This document shows, piece by piece, positions 1-5,762 of a stretch of 6,650 nucleotides of DNA. The DNA lies in contig JBJOGJ010000219.1 in the NCBI GenBank assembly GCA_046048295.1, forward strand, positions 1 through 6,650, given 5' to 3'. Under the pieces are notes generated by a model. That model searched no databases, was not told the origin of the DNA, and worked only from the letters and a program-made list of their open reading frames with translations. The DNA comes from CBDCWA01 sp046048295. GTDB lineage: Bacteria; Pseudomonadota; Alphaproteobacteria; Rhizobiales; Hyphomicrobiaceae. Numbering within the stretch: position 1 is the first letter of the stretch; the number at the start of each line of letters is the position of its first letter. A program made the translations under genes and the position numbers.

Positions 1-417
1 GAAGTCCCGTGGCTCGAGACCGCTTCTGTCGAAAAAGGCTACGGTGAAGACGATCTTCGCCACTGCAGTCGCGATCCGCAGATCGACCGATGGGCGTTGC
101 GGCAGTACCGCTCGCTCCAGGGCTGGCTCGTCCGGGCAATCTGAGCAGTGGCGATGCAGGCCAGACATCATCTTCGTCTGCCGCGTCGGGCGCTTCACTT
201 CCGGAAACTGCGTGAGCAAGCCGGCGCGGGAAACGGGTCCGGCGCCTTCAGGCAGCTCTGCCAGCTCATCCGCTCCGCTGGCCGATGAGGCGGAAGCGTG
301 ATGGCCGTGATGAGCGTCATGACCATGCGCGAACGAAGCCGATCACAACAATATCGTCGCCAGCGCAGCCAGGATGGCAGCGAAAACGATGTTAAGTTTT
401 AGCCCCTGCATTCGCAT
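1..417 (-). pseudogene. His-rich exported protein, signal peptide interrupted by in-frame TGA, partial at left edge
   Basis: The reading frame starts at ATG 417 (a second ATG lies at 411), with a CAGGG Shine-Dalgarno at 425-429 and 7 nt spacing. It encodes MRMQGLKLNIVF followed by a hydrophobic stretch ending ATILL, then TGA at 343-345. The same frame continues without another stop to the window edge: SASFA, then the His cluster HGHDAHHGHH, an acidic stretch (ADELAELPEG), and HRHCSDCPDE with a Cys-x2-Cys pair. Read through the TGA, this is a textbook signal peptide (cleavage near SASFA/H) joined to a His-rich mature protein. TGA could be a mutated TGG (Trp). His and Cys clusters suggest a periplasmic metal-related protein, but I do not recognise the family. 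No start codon lies between the TGA and the His cluster, so mature protein is unlikely without readthrough. An open plus-strand frame overlaps 1-144, and it cannot be excluded that the far left part is coded on that strand. Confidence 0.55.
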
Positions 418-424
418 GGACGAT

Positions 425-429
425 CCCTG
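425..429 (-). promoter_or_regulatory. Shine-Dalgarno of the His-rich gene
   Basis: CAGGG on the minus strand lies 7 nt before ATG 417. It is what favours that start over the longer in-frame opening that would begin at 552, whose extra N-terminal residues look non-coding. Confidence 0.45.
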
Positions 430-575
430 ACCCGGCGATTGAAATAACATATGACCTCTGGCGGGTGACCGGTCAAGCTGGCAACGGATCGAGGTCGCCC
501 ACTTCACCCATGTTCGGCCGGCCAATTGAGGCGCGGTGGGGCTAGGGGGCAATTGACGTTTTCACAAGCGCGGGA

Positions 576-604
576 TTGCGCAGGCGCTGATGCGCGCGCA
601 TAAA
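576..604 (+). promoter_or_regulatory. Possible sigma-70 promoter of the tRNA-Leu gene
   Basis: TTGCGC at 576-581 and CATAAA at 599-604 are separated by 17 bp, placing a start near 611, about 27 nt upstream of the mature tRNA 5' end. Spacing and position fit a tRNA promoter, but both boxes are only moderate matches, so this is an inference. Confidence 0.35.
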
Positions 605-637
605 GTCGAATTTCGCGGCATTCGCCGCACGATCCAA

Positions 638-724
638 GCGGACGTGGTGGAACCGGTAGACACACAGGACTTAAAATCCTGAGGCCTCACAGCCGTGCGG
701 GTTCGAGTCCCGCCGTCCGCACCA
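638..724 (+). tRNA. tRNA-Leu (anticodon UAA), CCA encoded
   Basis: The acceptor stem GCGGACG (638-644) pairs perfectly with CGTCCGC (714-720), followed by discriminator A721 and an encoded CCA at 722-724. The anticodon arm is CAGGA-CTTAAAA-TCCTG, with TAA at 672-674, which decodes UUA. A long variable arm follows, as expected for a class II tRNA-Leu. The T arm is GCGGG-TTCGAGT-CCCGC. All stems pair, so the gene looks intact and functional. Its 3' end faces a block of mobile-element-type genes, making it a candidate integration site, although no second copy of the 3' end is visible in the window. Confidence 0.97.
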
Positions 725-780
725 ATAAATTCAACAGTTTAGGTGATTTTCTTGGCAAGTGTTCGAGAAGCTTCTTGTTG

Positions 781-799
781 AATTGGTCTATAATTGGTC
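781..799 (+). promoter_or_regulatory. TATAAT box framed by two AATTGGTC repeats: candidate promoter-operator
   Basis: AATTGGTC occurs at 781-788 and again at 792-799, an 11 bp period (about one helical turn). The consensus -10 hexamer TATAAT (789-794) lies between and overlaps the repeats. No good -35 box sits at 16-19 bp, which is compatible with an activator-dependent promoter. It lies about 140 bp upstream of the MerR-like gene at 939, so autoregulation is a reasonable but untested inference. Confidence 0.4.
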
Positions 800-938
800 C
801 GTTTGGCTTTCTGTTTTCGCCCTCTGATTGTCATTTCGAAACTTCCAACTAAAGCGCCCATAGAGCGCGTGTCGGCCCTCTTGAAGAAGGGCGTCAAAGA
901 GGCCATGTAAAGATCGCAACAACGCGCGAGGTAGCGAA

Positions 939-1397
939 ATGGAACGTTGGAACCAATCTGAGGCAGCAGCAAAAGCAAAACTCGATGCGCGGACCTTCCG
1001 AACGTTTGTCGATTCCGGAATGGTGCATGCGACCAAGGATTCCCGCTCGAAAGGGCGTGGTTCTACGAAGTTCTTCTCGAAGAAAGAAGTGCAGATCGCA
1101 AATTTGCTGGGGCGCCTTCATGCCTATGGCTTCACCCGCGCCAACCTGTTCTCCATCTCCGATGCCCTTAGACGTTGGCAAGACACCGTGCAGTCGCAGT
1201 TGAGTGACCGAACTTCGCATTATGTGGCTCTGCGGCAGGTGCGCGAAACGAACATTTCATTCTGGAAAGCATCGTCCATGGACTCGGAGGTGCTTAGGAC
1301 AGTCGTCGAAAGCGAACTGGAGGCCTCAAGGCCAATGGAGGTTTTTCTCATGAGTTTGGACAGGGGGACTACGCCCTATGACGACCAAAAACCATAG
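939..1397 (+). CDS. MerR-like helix-turn-helix DNA-binding protein
   Basis: 152 aa, soluble. The start is supported by GAGG at 928-931 with 7 nt spacing. Residues about 5-75 read like a MerR-type winged helix domain: an N-terminal helix pair (AAAKAKLDARTFRTFVDSGM), a basic wing segment containing SKGRGSTKFFSKKEV, then a helix LLGRLHAYGFT matching the usual 'I..L...G.s...I' helix of the family. The rest (about 80-152) is charged and partly helical, without the cysteines of metal-sensing MerR proteins, so any effector is unknown. It is the first gene 3' of the tRNA-Leu and precedes an AlpA regulator and a DUF3631 ATPase, which suggests a regulator of a mobile element. The AATTGGTC repeats upstream may be its operator. 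The domain call is from motif reading only. Confidence 0.55.
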   Translation: MERWNQSEAAAKAKLDARTFRTFVDSGMVHATKDSRSKGRGSTKFFSKKEVQIANLLGRLHAYGFTRANLFSISDALRRWQDTVQSQLSDRTSHYVALRQVRETNISFWKASSMDSEVLRTVVESELEASRPMEVFLMSLDRGTTPYDDQKP

Positions 1398-1457
1398 CCT
1401 CGCGAAGTTTCATCAGTAAAGAGATATTTTAAATCCGAAAAGCATGGAACGAGACAA

Positions 1458-1664
1458 ATGAACATTTCAGCCAAGGGTATGTCGGGTACGATCGTGGATC
1501 GCCTTTTGACTATTCGTGAGGTGGTTGTCGTGACGGGGCTGTCAAAAAGCACTCTCTATCGGATGCAGGCCGAGGGCTTGTTCCCTCGCGCAAGGAAGAT
1601 CTCCAAGGGGCGGGTGGCGTGGCGTGCATCCGATGTCGAGAACTGGATTGAGGAAAAACATTGA
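1458..1664 (+). CDS. AlpA-family phage/island transcriptional regulator (excisionase-like)
   Basis: 68 aa with a clear AlpA/MerR-like helix-turn-helix: LLTIREVVVVTGLSKSTLYR (residues 16-35) followed by the short wing EGLFPRARKISKGRVAW and the closing helix ASDVENWI. This is the standard AlpA pattern (x-I-x-EV-x5-G-x-S-x-S-T-x-Y-R ... F-P-x-x-x-x-L/I ... W-x-x-x-D-V-x-x-W). Family members act as small activators or excision-directionality factors in prophages and genomic islands. The Shine-Dalgarno before ATG 1458 is weak. An in-frame ATG at 1479 has AAGGG too close to be a good site, so 1458 is preferred. Its TGA ends 1 nt before the ATG of the DUF3631 gene, so the two are almost certainly co-transcribed and translationally coupled. 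Confidence 0.88.
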   Translation: MNISAKGMSGTIVDRLLTIREVVVVTGLSKSTLYRMQAEGLFPRARKISKGRVAWRASDVENWIEEKH

Positions 1665-1665
1665 T

Positions 1666-2961
1666 ATGAGCGGCTTCGAAAATCAGGACGAATATGAAGG
1701 TAGCCTGCCAGAGAGTGGCGTATCCGCGGAGCAGCCGGAGGCGGCAAATGTAGTCACGATAGGTGGAAGCTCACAAGCTGACGAGCGCATCGATGTCGAG
1801 GAGCGTTCCACGCCCGAGAGACAAGAGCCAGAGCAAGAGTCAGATGGCAACCGCGGCAAGGGGGACGAGGATGGTACCTCATCGTCGTCCGGTCTCTTCA
1901 ATGATCCTGACCCGTGGCGGGAGCCTGTCCAACTCCAAGAGCTTCTCGATGAGATAGTTTCATACATCCGAATGCACGTGGTGGTCACCCAGGCGCAGGC
2001 CTACACTATGGCGCTTTGGGTACTTGCTGCTCACGCGCATTCCGCTGCAAGAATTTCTCCCATATTAACAATACAGAGCCCGGAAAAGCGGTGCGGAAAG
2101 ACAACCCTTCTTGGTGTACTCGAATGCCTTCTTCCGAGAGCGCTGTCCACTTCTCACATAACCCCAGCAGCGATATTCAGGACTGTGGAGAAATACCACC
2201 CCACCCTGCTGATCGACGAAGCTGATACCTTCATTCACACCTCGACGGACATGTGGGGAATCTTGAACTCTGGCCATACAAAACACGGAGCCCGCGTCAT
2301 CCGTCTGACTGGTGAGGGACACGACCCAAAGCCGTTTTCGACATGGTGCCCAAAGGTCGTCGCTCTGATTGGTAAGTTGCCGTCGACGTTGGAAGACCGT
2401 TCGATTGTGATCAGATTGGAAAGGAAGCTGAAGACGGATTTGGTGGCGAAGTTCAATGACGGAGCACGCGCCAAAGGGCGGGAGCTCATGGCCAAGGCTA
2501 TGCGCTACATCCAAGACCACGAGATCGAACTGACCGCTATGGAGCCTTGCGAAGACCACGACTTGGATGACCGCGCGGCAGACAACTGGGAGCTCATGTT
2601 CAAGATCGCAACGCTGGCTGGCGATAAGTGGATCGAGCGGGCCAAGGCCGCCGCAACGATAATCACGGCTAGCTCTGCGGACGCAAAACTTTCAGATGGC
2701 GAGCGGCTTCTGGCCGATATCCGTAAGGTGTTCGACTCGGGTGGTTTTGACGAGATTGGTTCAAAAGGTCTCAGCGCGAAGCTTAACAGCGATGAACAGT
2801 CCGTCTGGAGGACACAGCGCGAGGGCCGTGGACTGTCGACGCGTGGCATTGCCCAGCTGCTAAGGCCTTTCGGCATATCCCCGCGCAAGCAGCGTGACCA
2901 TAACGTCTACCGGCGGGCCGACTTCGAGGAGGCCTGGGAGCGTTACCTGACGCAGTCGTGA
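1666..2961 (+). CDS. DUF3631-domain P-loop ATPase (mobile-element replication/helicase-like)
   Basis: 431 aa from ATG 1666, preceded by GAGGA at 1650-1654 with 11 nt spacing. The frame is open from 1624, but that earlier ATG lies inside the AlpA gene and has no ribosome site. Residues about 1-85 are acidic, Ser/Glu-rich and probably disordered. The ATPase core has a Walker A-like motif PEKRCGKTT (139-147), a Walker B TLLIDEADT (about 180-188) and the segment GKLPSTLEDRSIVIRL (236-251), in which Arg245 could be a sensor or finger residue. All are characteristic of DUF3631. The C-terminal ~100 residues (ERLLADIRKVF to EEAWERYL) fit the winged-helix tail of such proteins. In larger relatives this domain follows a primase domain; none is present here. 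With AlpA immediately upstream, a role in replication or maintenance of an integrated or satellite element is likely. The exact activity is not known. Confidence 0.88.
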   Translation: MSGFENQDEYEGSLPESGVSAEQPEAANVVTIGGSSQADERIDVEERSTPERQEPEQESDGNRGKGDEDGTSSSSGLFNDPDPWREPVQLQELLDEIVSYIRMHVVVTQAQAYTMALWVLAAHAHSAARISPILTIQSPEKRCGKTTLLGVLECLLPRALSTSHITPAAIFRTVEKYHPTLLIDEADTFIHTSTDMWGILNSGHTKHGARVIRLTGEGHDPKPFSTWCPKVVALIGKLPSTLEDRSIVIRLERKLKTDLVAKFNDGARAKGRELMAKAMRYIQDHEIELTAMEPCEDHDLDDRAADNWELMFKIATLAGDKWIERAKAAATIITASSADAKLSDGERLLADIRKVFDSGGFDEIGSKGLSAKLNSDEQSVWRTQREGRGLSTRGIAQLLRPFGISPRKQRDHNVYRRADFEEAWERYLTQS

Positions 2962-3000
2962 TGCCTGATCGAAGCTCCACATCCTCCAGTGGGACTGGCT

Positions 3001-3020
3001 AATAGGATGCTACTATTTTT
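3001..3020 (+). terminator. Weak possible terminator downstream of the DUF3631 gene
   Basis: AATAG (3001-3005) pairs with CTATT (3013-3017) around a 7 nt loop and runs into T3018-T3020. A 5 bp hairpin CCAGT-GGG-ACTGG (2986-2998) sits just before it. The stem is short and AT-rich, so only the position, 40 nt after the stop codon, makes it worth noting. Confidence 0.25.
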
Positions 3021-3027
3021 CATCTTC

Positions 3028-3073
3028 CATCTCCCACAAAAAAATGGCCCTCTTATCAATGCCTTGGGAGATG
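3028..3073. repeat. 9 bp perfect inverted repeat with 28 nt loop
   Basis: CATCTCCCA at 3028-3036 and TGGGAGATG at 3065-3073 are exact reverse complements. CCCACA (3033-3038) can alternatively pair with TGTGGG (3072-3077). It could be an operator, an element end or a foldable transcript. A 9 bp match at this distance is also expected about once by chance in a window this size. Confidence 0.35.
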
Positions 3074-3211
3074 TGGGGCTTTATTGGCAAAGGCAGTCAG
3101 TGGAGGCTGGCTTCGACCCGCGTTGAAACAACCTCCACCTGCACCACCGGCAAGTTCCACGTAGCAATGAAATAATGGCTATGCACGGTCGAGACAGATC
3201 GCTGCATTGTG

Positions 3212-3238
3212 CCCGACGGAAAGGGGACCGTCGTCGGG
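3212..3238. repeat. GC-rich 7 bp hairpin
   Basis: CCCGACG at 3212-3218 pairs with CGTCGGG at 3232-3238 around a 13 nt purine-rich loop, and an alternative CGACGG/CCGTCG pairing is possible. No T run follows, so it is not a standard terminator. The function is unknown. Confidence 0.3.
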
Positions 3239-3289
3239 GCGTTCTAGATCGCGTTCATGTTGAACGGACGCATATCCGGAGGTGAGGAT

Positions 3290-3349
3290 ATGGTTTGCGC
3301 ATTCGTCATGCACACGAGCCGCGTCAGGTCGAGCATGCCCTGGCGCTGA
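3290..3349 (+). other. 19-codon frame behind a very strong Shine-Dalgarno
   Basis: GGAGGTGAGG at 3278-3287 precedes ATG 3290 at short spacing, followed by 19 codons (MVCAFVMHTSRVRSSMPWR) and TGA. The peptide resembles nothing I know. It may be the 5' stump of a gene destroyed by rearrangement, or a chance match. The histidine-phosphatase remnant about 160 bp downstream makes the stump reading slightly more attractive. Confidence 0.2.
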
Positions 3350-3511
3350 CGCCATTGCGTGCGTCGGCGAGCAATATCAGGCCGGTTCTGTTCGCTGACG
3401 AGTACGGTTTTTTGGGTTTGCGGCTCTCACCTGAGCAGGTTCCATACTGAGACGTGGCTGACCATGATACCGAGCAGAGCTCGTCGGCCAAGGCTCAAAC
3501 TGTGGCTGATC

Positions 3512-3689
3512 AGAGATGCGGACCAGCAGCCTGAGGAAGTGGCTGTCGAAGCAACCAGGCGAACCCCTCGTGCTGGTAACGCACCAAGTCAACATCACCG
3601 CGCTTACCGGCGTCTATCCGAGATCCGGTGAAATCGTCGTGCTGCGCATGTCACCCGAAGGCAAGATTGCCGTTCTCGGTGGCCTCTAG
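3512..3689 (+). pseudogene. C-terminal remnant of a histidine phosphatase superfamily protein, frameshifted
   Basis: From CTG 3531 to TAG 3687-3689 the frame reads LRKWLSKQPGEPLVLVTHQV, then NITALTG, YPRSGEIVVLR and ending VLGGL. This is the C-terminal end of the histidine phosphatase (phosphoglycerate mutase-like) family seen in proteobacterial exported members, including the second conserved His in VTHQVNITALTG. Upstream, RDADQQ is encoded at 3512-3529 in a different frame, matching the family's 'RD..QT..LR.WL' region. The join needs removal of one C at about 3530, so a frameshift is evident. The N-terminal half, with the RHG/RHA catalytic motif, is not found upstream. An ATG at 3516 would give a 57-residue peptide without a good ribosome site. 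This is a dead fragment, not a phosphatase. Confidence 0.75.
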
Positions 3690-3889
3690 TGCGCGCAAGT
3701 GTGGGCTCCGGACTCCCAGTGTCAGTGGCTCTCGACCGCCTTGTTTTGCAAGTGGTGAAATCCCGAAAAAAGGTCGGGCCAATCCGCCGCGCAACCGCCC
3801 TGCGGCTGACAGAGCAGACAGTGCCGAGAAGCCAGTGCTCGGGTAGGGAAATTCATCGCTCTGAAGCTCGGCTACATCGGATCAGAGCG

Positions 3890-4219
3890 TCATCGGGCCG
3901 GTTGATCGAAGACCTCTGGCTGGCGTGAATTTGGCGACCGGAACTGGAGCACGGTCGCTCCTTTCGCGCGGTTCGAGCCCCTGCGCATTCTGGACGTGTC
4001 CGCCTTCTCGATGGCGACCCGCACCTCGTGGCTGCCGTCCAATGCCGCCTCTATAGATCGGCATCGCTCCAGGCGTTTCGACGCGTCTTCCAGAGCCCGT
4101 GCACACGACGGCTGCAGGGCGACCTTTCGGGTCAGCATCGCAACTTCCTGCTCAAGCCTCTCTATCCGCTTGTTGATCGCAAGCCAGATTTCCGCCACGC
4201 AGTCCTCCTTGAGCTCCAT
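3890..4219 (-). CDS. Small hypothetical coiled-coil protein
   Basis: 109 aa, unrecognised. ATG 4219 has a near-perfect Shine-Dalgarno, GGGAGG at 4227-4232 with 7 nt spacing. The frame is open further upstream to 4279, but the extra residues look non-coding. Residues about 8-35 form a clear amphipathic helix with a heptad run I15, I19, L22, V26, L29, V33 (AINKRIERLEQEVAMLTRKV), so a short dimeric or trimeric coiled coil is likely. A second charged helix follows (ALEDASKRLERC...). The last ~35 residues are basic and polar, probably disordered (SRMRRGSNRAKGATVLQF). There is no signal peptide or membrane segment. It is convergent with the decayed region to its left and divergent from the exported protein at 4476. 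A long plus-strand frame across it is a shadow. Confidence 0.65.
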   Translation of the reverse strand: MELKEDCVAEIWLAINKRIERLEQEVAMLTRKVALQPSCARALEDASKRLERCRSIEAALDGSHEVRVAIEKADTSRMRRGSNRAKGATVLQFRSPNSRQPEVFDQPAR

Positions 4220-4226
4220 TTGCTTT

Positions 4227-4232
4227 CCTCCC
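4227..4232 (-). promoter_or_regulatory. Strong Shine-Dalgarno deciding the coiled-coil gene start
   Basis: GGGAGG(AA) on the minus strand lies 7 nt before ATG 4219. It is the best ribosome site in the window and is the main reason to believe the minus-strand gene over the longer overlapping plus-strand frame. Confidence 0.6.
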
Positions 4233-4321
4233 GAACAGCTTCTTGGTTGCCGAGAAGAATGCGAGCAGGTGCTTCGCATGACCAGAGCCCGGGTGGGTCA
4301 TCCACAGCGGAGTTCACCGTC

Positions 4322-4377
4322 GGAACTTCCTACCGACAATACAACAGTACATCCCCCTCCTGTGCCCAGGGAACTTC
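4322..4377 (+). repeat. Two GGAACTTC repeats in the divergent intergenic region
   Basis: GGAACTTC occurs at 4322-4329 and 4370-4377, 48 bp apart, between the divergent genes at 4219 and 4476. GGAAC is the -35 motif of EcfG-type general stress promoters in alphaproteobacteria, but no CGTT-like -10 follows at 16-17 bp in either copy, so only the repeat itself is reported. Confidence 0.3.
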
Positions 4378-4475
4378 AGTGCTGTCACCGTCGAAACAGC
4401 ACCCCCGCGAAGCTCCGAGCAATCTGGGGCAATGAGGACGAACAATCCGCAGCACCAAACCTGGAGACACACCCC

Positions 4476-4799
4476 ATGCGTAGGCTCAACTCGATCTGGA
4501 TGATTGCCCTGGCGCCGATCACCGTCGCTTTCTCCGCGCCAGCCGAAGCGCGCATTAGCTGCAGCGGGCCCTGGCAGATCGTCGATGGACGCCACATTGC
4601 TTCACCGTTCTGCGGTGACGAACATCTTGCCAAGGTGGCGCGCCAGTATGGCATGCGGGTCAGCGGACGTGCCTTGCGCCGGAGCTTCGCCACGAAACAG
4701 GAGACCTGCCAGCTCGTCGGTCATGACAACCGCGTCCGCGAGATCTGCACCGGGTTCAGGAACGATTACGACGACGATAAGGGCGGGAGGCGGCGCTGA
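4476..4799 (+). CDS. Small exported protein with four cysteines (conserved rhizobial-type hypothetical)
   Basis: 107 aa from ATG 4476, with GGAG at 4463-4466 (about 9 nt spacing). The frame is open far upstream, but the N-terminal positive charges, hydrophobic core and SAPAEA/R cleavage site (about residue 25) fix this start. The mature part has Cys29, Cys46, Cys78 and Cys91, which could make two disulfides, in the layout CSGPWQIVDG...SPFCGDEHLAKVARQYGM...TCQLVGHDNRVREIC. From memory, proteins with this layout are common, unnamed exported proteins in Hyphomicrobiales; no function is established. The tail (DYDDDKGGRRR) is charged and disordered. It probably acts in the periplasm or is secreted. 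It stands alone, 256 bp from its divergent neighbour. Confidence 0.8.
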   Translation: MRRLNSIWMIALAPITVAFSAPAEARISCSGPWQIVDGRHIASPFCGDEHLAKVARQYGMRVSGRALRRSFATKQETCQLVGHDNRVREICTGFRNDYDDDKGGRRR

Positions 4800-5139
4800 C
4801 TCCAAAATGGACTCTACAGGCCATTCCTTGCTGGGCCGGTGGTGACCGCAGGCAAGTGCATCAATGCCGCTGTACGGCCCGGAAATCGCGATCTAGGGGC
4901 TCTCTGCGAACCGCCTGCCTTTGCGTTGCCTGCCGACACCGATGGATTGCGGGCCTGGACGTCTTGTCGATCAGCAACCCGAGCACCCCATTGGGAATGG
5001 ACGGAGGCAGCGAAACCAGGGCTAACATACGAAGTCTCCCTTAATCTGGATCAAGGGCTGTGCGGCGCAGCCTTGTAACTACTGTATCGGGCGGGCTGCA
5101 TGGTGCAGCACTCCTACCTACAGTGACGGAGCCTCTCCG
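4800..5139. other. 340 bp without a convincing gene
   Basis: Several short frames exist on both strands. The most plausible is a minus-strand 55-codon frame starting MLALVSLPPSIPNGVLG with GGGAGA in front (ATG near 5029), but its composition is that of a shadow. Near the right end are two hairpins: GGCTG/CAGCC (5056-5072) followed by TTGT, and GCTGCA-TGG-TGCAGC (5095-5109), 31 nt before the next start codon. Confidence 0.4.
5095..5109 (+). promoter_or_regulatory. 6 bp perfect hairpin in the leader of the Arg/Gly-rich gene
   Basis: GCTGCA (5095-5100) and TGCAGC (5104-5109) pair around TGG. The hairpin ends 17 nt before the ACGGAG ribosome site (5126-5131), so it could lie in the 5' leader and affect translation or be an operator. 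It is seen in the sequence; its role is unknown. Confidence 0.3.
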
Positions 5140-5607
5140 ATGAACAAGAAGAGTCTTTTGAGAAATCTTACTGGGGCAATTGTCGTATTGGCCTTGGTTA
5201 CGTTTGGATCAGCGAATGTCAACGCCGCTGCCATAAGCCAGTCCTTGATATCGCCGAGCCTTGAATCGAACGGCAACGTGATACGCGTTCAGAGGCGCGG
5301 CCGCGGTGCCGGTGTCAGAGGGGGCGCGATCAGGCGCGGTCCAGCAATGAGGGGCAGAGCACCGGTGGTCAGGCGCGGCGTCGTACGCCGAGGGCCTGGA
5401 GTCGTTCGGCGAGGCGCAGTCAGCAGACGGACCGTGGTTCGTAGGTGGGGGCCACGTGGTCGTCGCTATCGGCGTGGTTCTCGCTGGTATGTCTGGGCAC
5501 CATGGGTTGGTGGATACCTCTACTTCGGCAACTACAATGCATGCTACAACAGCTGTCGTGCGAGGGGATACAGCGCGCCATATTGCAGTGATCTGTGTGC
5601 GTGGTAG
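5140..5607 (+). CDS. Exported Arg/Gly-rich protein with C-terminal Cys-x3-Cys pairs
   Basis: 155 aa. ATG 5140 follows ACGGAG (5126-5131) with 8 nt spacing. Residues 1-29 are a typical signal peptide (MNKKSLLRNL, a hydrophobic core, SANVNA/A). Residues about 49-118 are very basic and repetitive, with imperfect VVRRG / IRRGP / VRRGP units, then aromatic-rich WAPWVGGYLYFGNY. The tail has Cys135, Cys139, Cys149 and Cys153 in the spacing C-x3-C-x9-C-x3-C, ending CAW. This could form a two-disulfide helical hairpin. The basic, aromatic nature suggests binding to nucleic acid, polysaccharide or the envelope. Similar RG-rich exported small proteins occur in rhizobia, but I know of no assigned function. 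The stop is 15 nt before an ATG of the next open frame, but that ATG is probably not a real start. Confidence 0.8.
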   Translation: MNKKSLLRNLTGAIVVLALVTFGSANVNAAAISQSLISPSLESNGNVIRVQRRGRGAGVRGGAIRRGPAMRGRAPVVRRGVVRRGPGVVRRGAVSRRTVVRRWGPRGRRYRRGSRWYVWAPWVGGYLYFGNYNACYNSCRARGYSAPYCSDLCAW

Positions 5608-5762
5608 CTGCTCTGCTAGAGAATGGAAGCGGTCGCGTCATTGGTCGATGCGATCGCTCTAGCCCTCCCAATCTGTGATTGTCTTCGTAACACGGTAGCG
5701 ATGAAGTTGGCGGCGATAGCTCGTAGCCATTTTCTTCGCCACGACGACCCTTTGCACTCGAA

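Larger units (their letters stand above)
2962..3511. other. Gene-poor stretch after the DUF3631 gene
   Basis: No convincing coding region is seen on either strand. It contains a weak AT-rich hairpin with a T run (3001-3020), an inverted repeat CATCTCCCA/TGGGAGATG (3028-3073), a GC-rich hairpin CCCGACG/CGTCGGG (3212-3238) and a strong Shine-Dalgarno in front of a 19-codon frame at 3290. One plus-strand frame between about 3100 and 3349 reads protein-like but is broken by TAA and TAG. The picture is of decayed DNA at the edge of a mobile element. Confidence 0.4.

Noticed and set aside
1..144. Plus-strand open frame from the window edge, ending at TGA 142-144
   Set aside because: Open and GC-rich in the third position, but in register with the minus-strand His-rich frame and not recognisable. 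It remains the main alternative for the far left end.
44..301. Plus-strand 85-codon frame
   Set aside because: Low-complexity Arg/Ser/Gly translation with no ribosome site, overlapping the better minus-strand frame.
3689..3928. Plus-strand 79-codon frame starting at a GTG inside the phosphatase remnant's stop
   Set aside because: No ribosome site, no recognisable motif, and it runs into the end of the minus-strand coiled-coil gene. Probably chance.
3965..3985. GGTTCGAGCCCC resembling a tRNA T arm or attachment-site copy
   Set aside because: The flanks do not pair as a T stem and do not match the tRNA-Leu 3' end. It lies inside the coiled-coil coding region.
4322..4377. GGAAC motifs as EcfG/ECF stress promoters
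   Set aside because: Neither copy has a CGTT-like -10 element at 16-17 bp.
3996..4475. Upstream extension of the exported four-Cys protein (267-codon frame)
   Set aside because: The signal peptide begins at 4476, and the upstream part is antisense to the coiled-coil gene.
4839..5078. Plus-strand 79-codon and 62-codon frames and a 55-codon minus-strand frame
   Set aside because: All are unrecognised, overlap each other in different frames, and show no consistent codon bias.
5640..5660. GCGATCGC palindrome
   Set aside because: A single 8 bp palindrome in GC-rich DNA is expected by chance.
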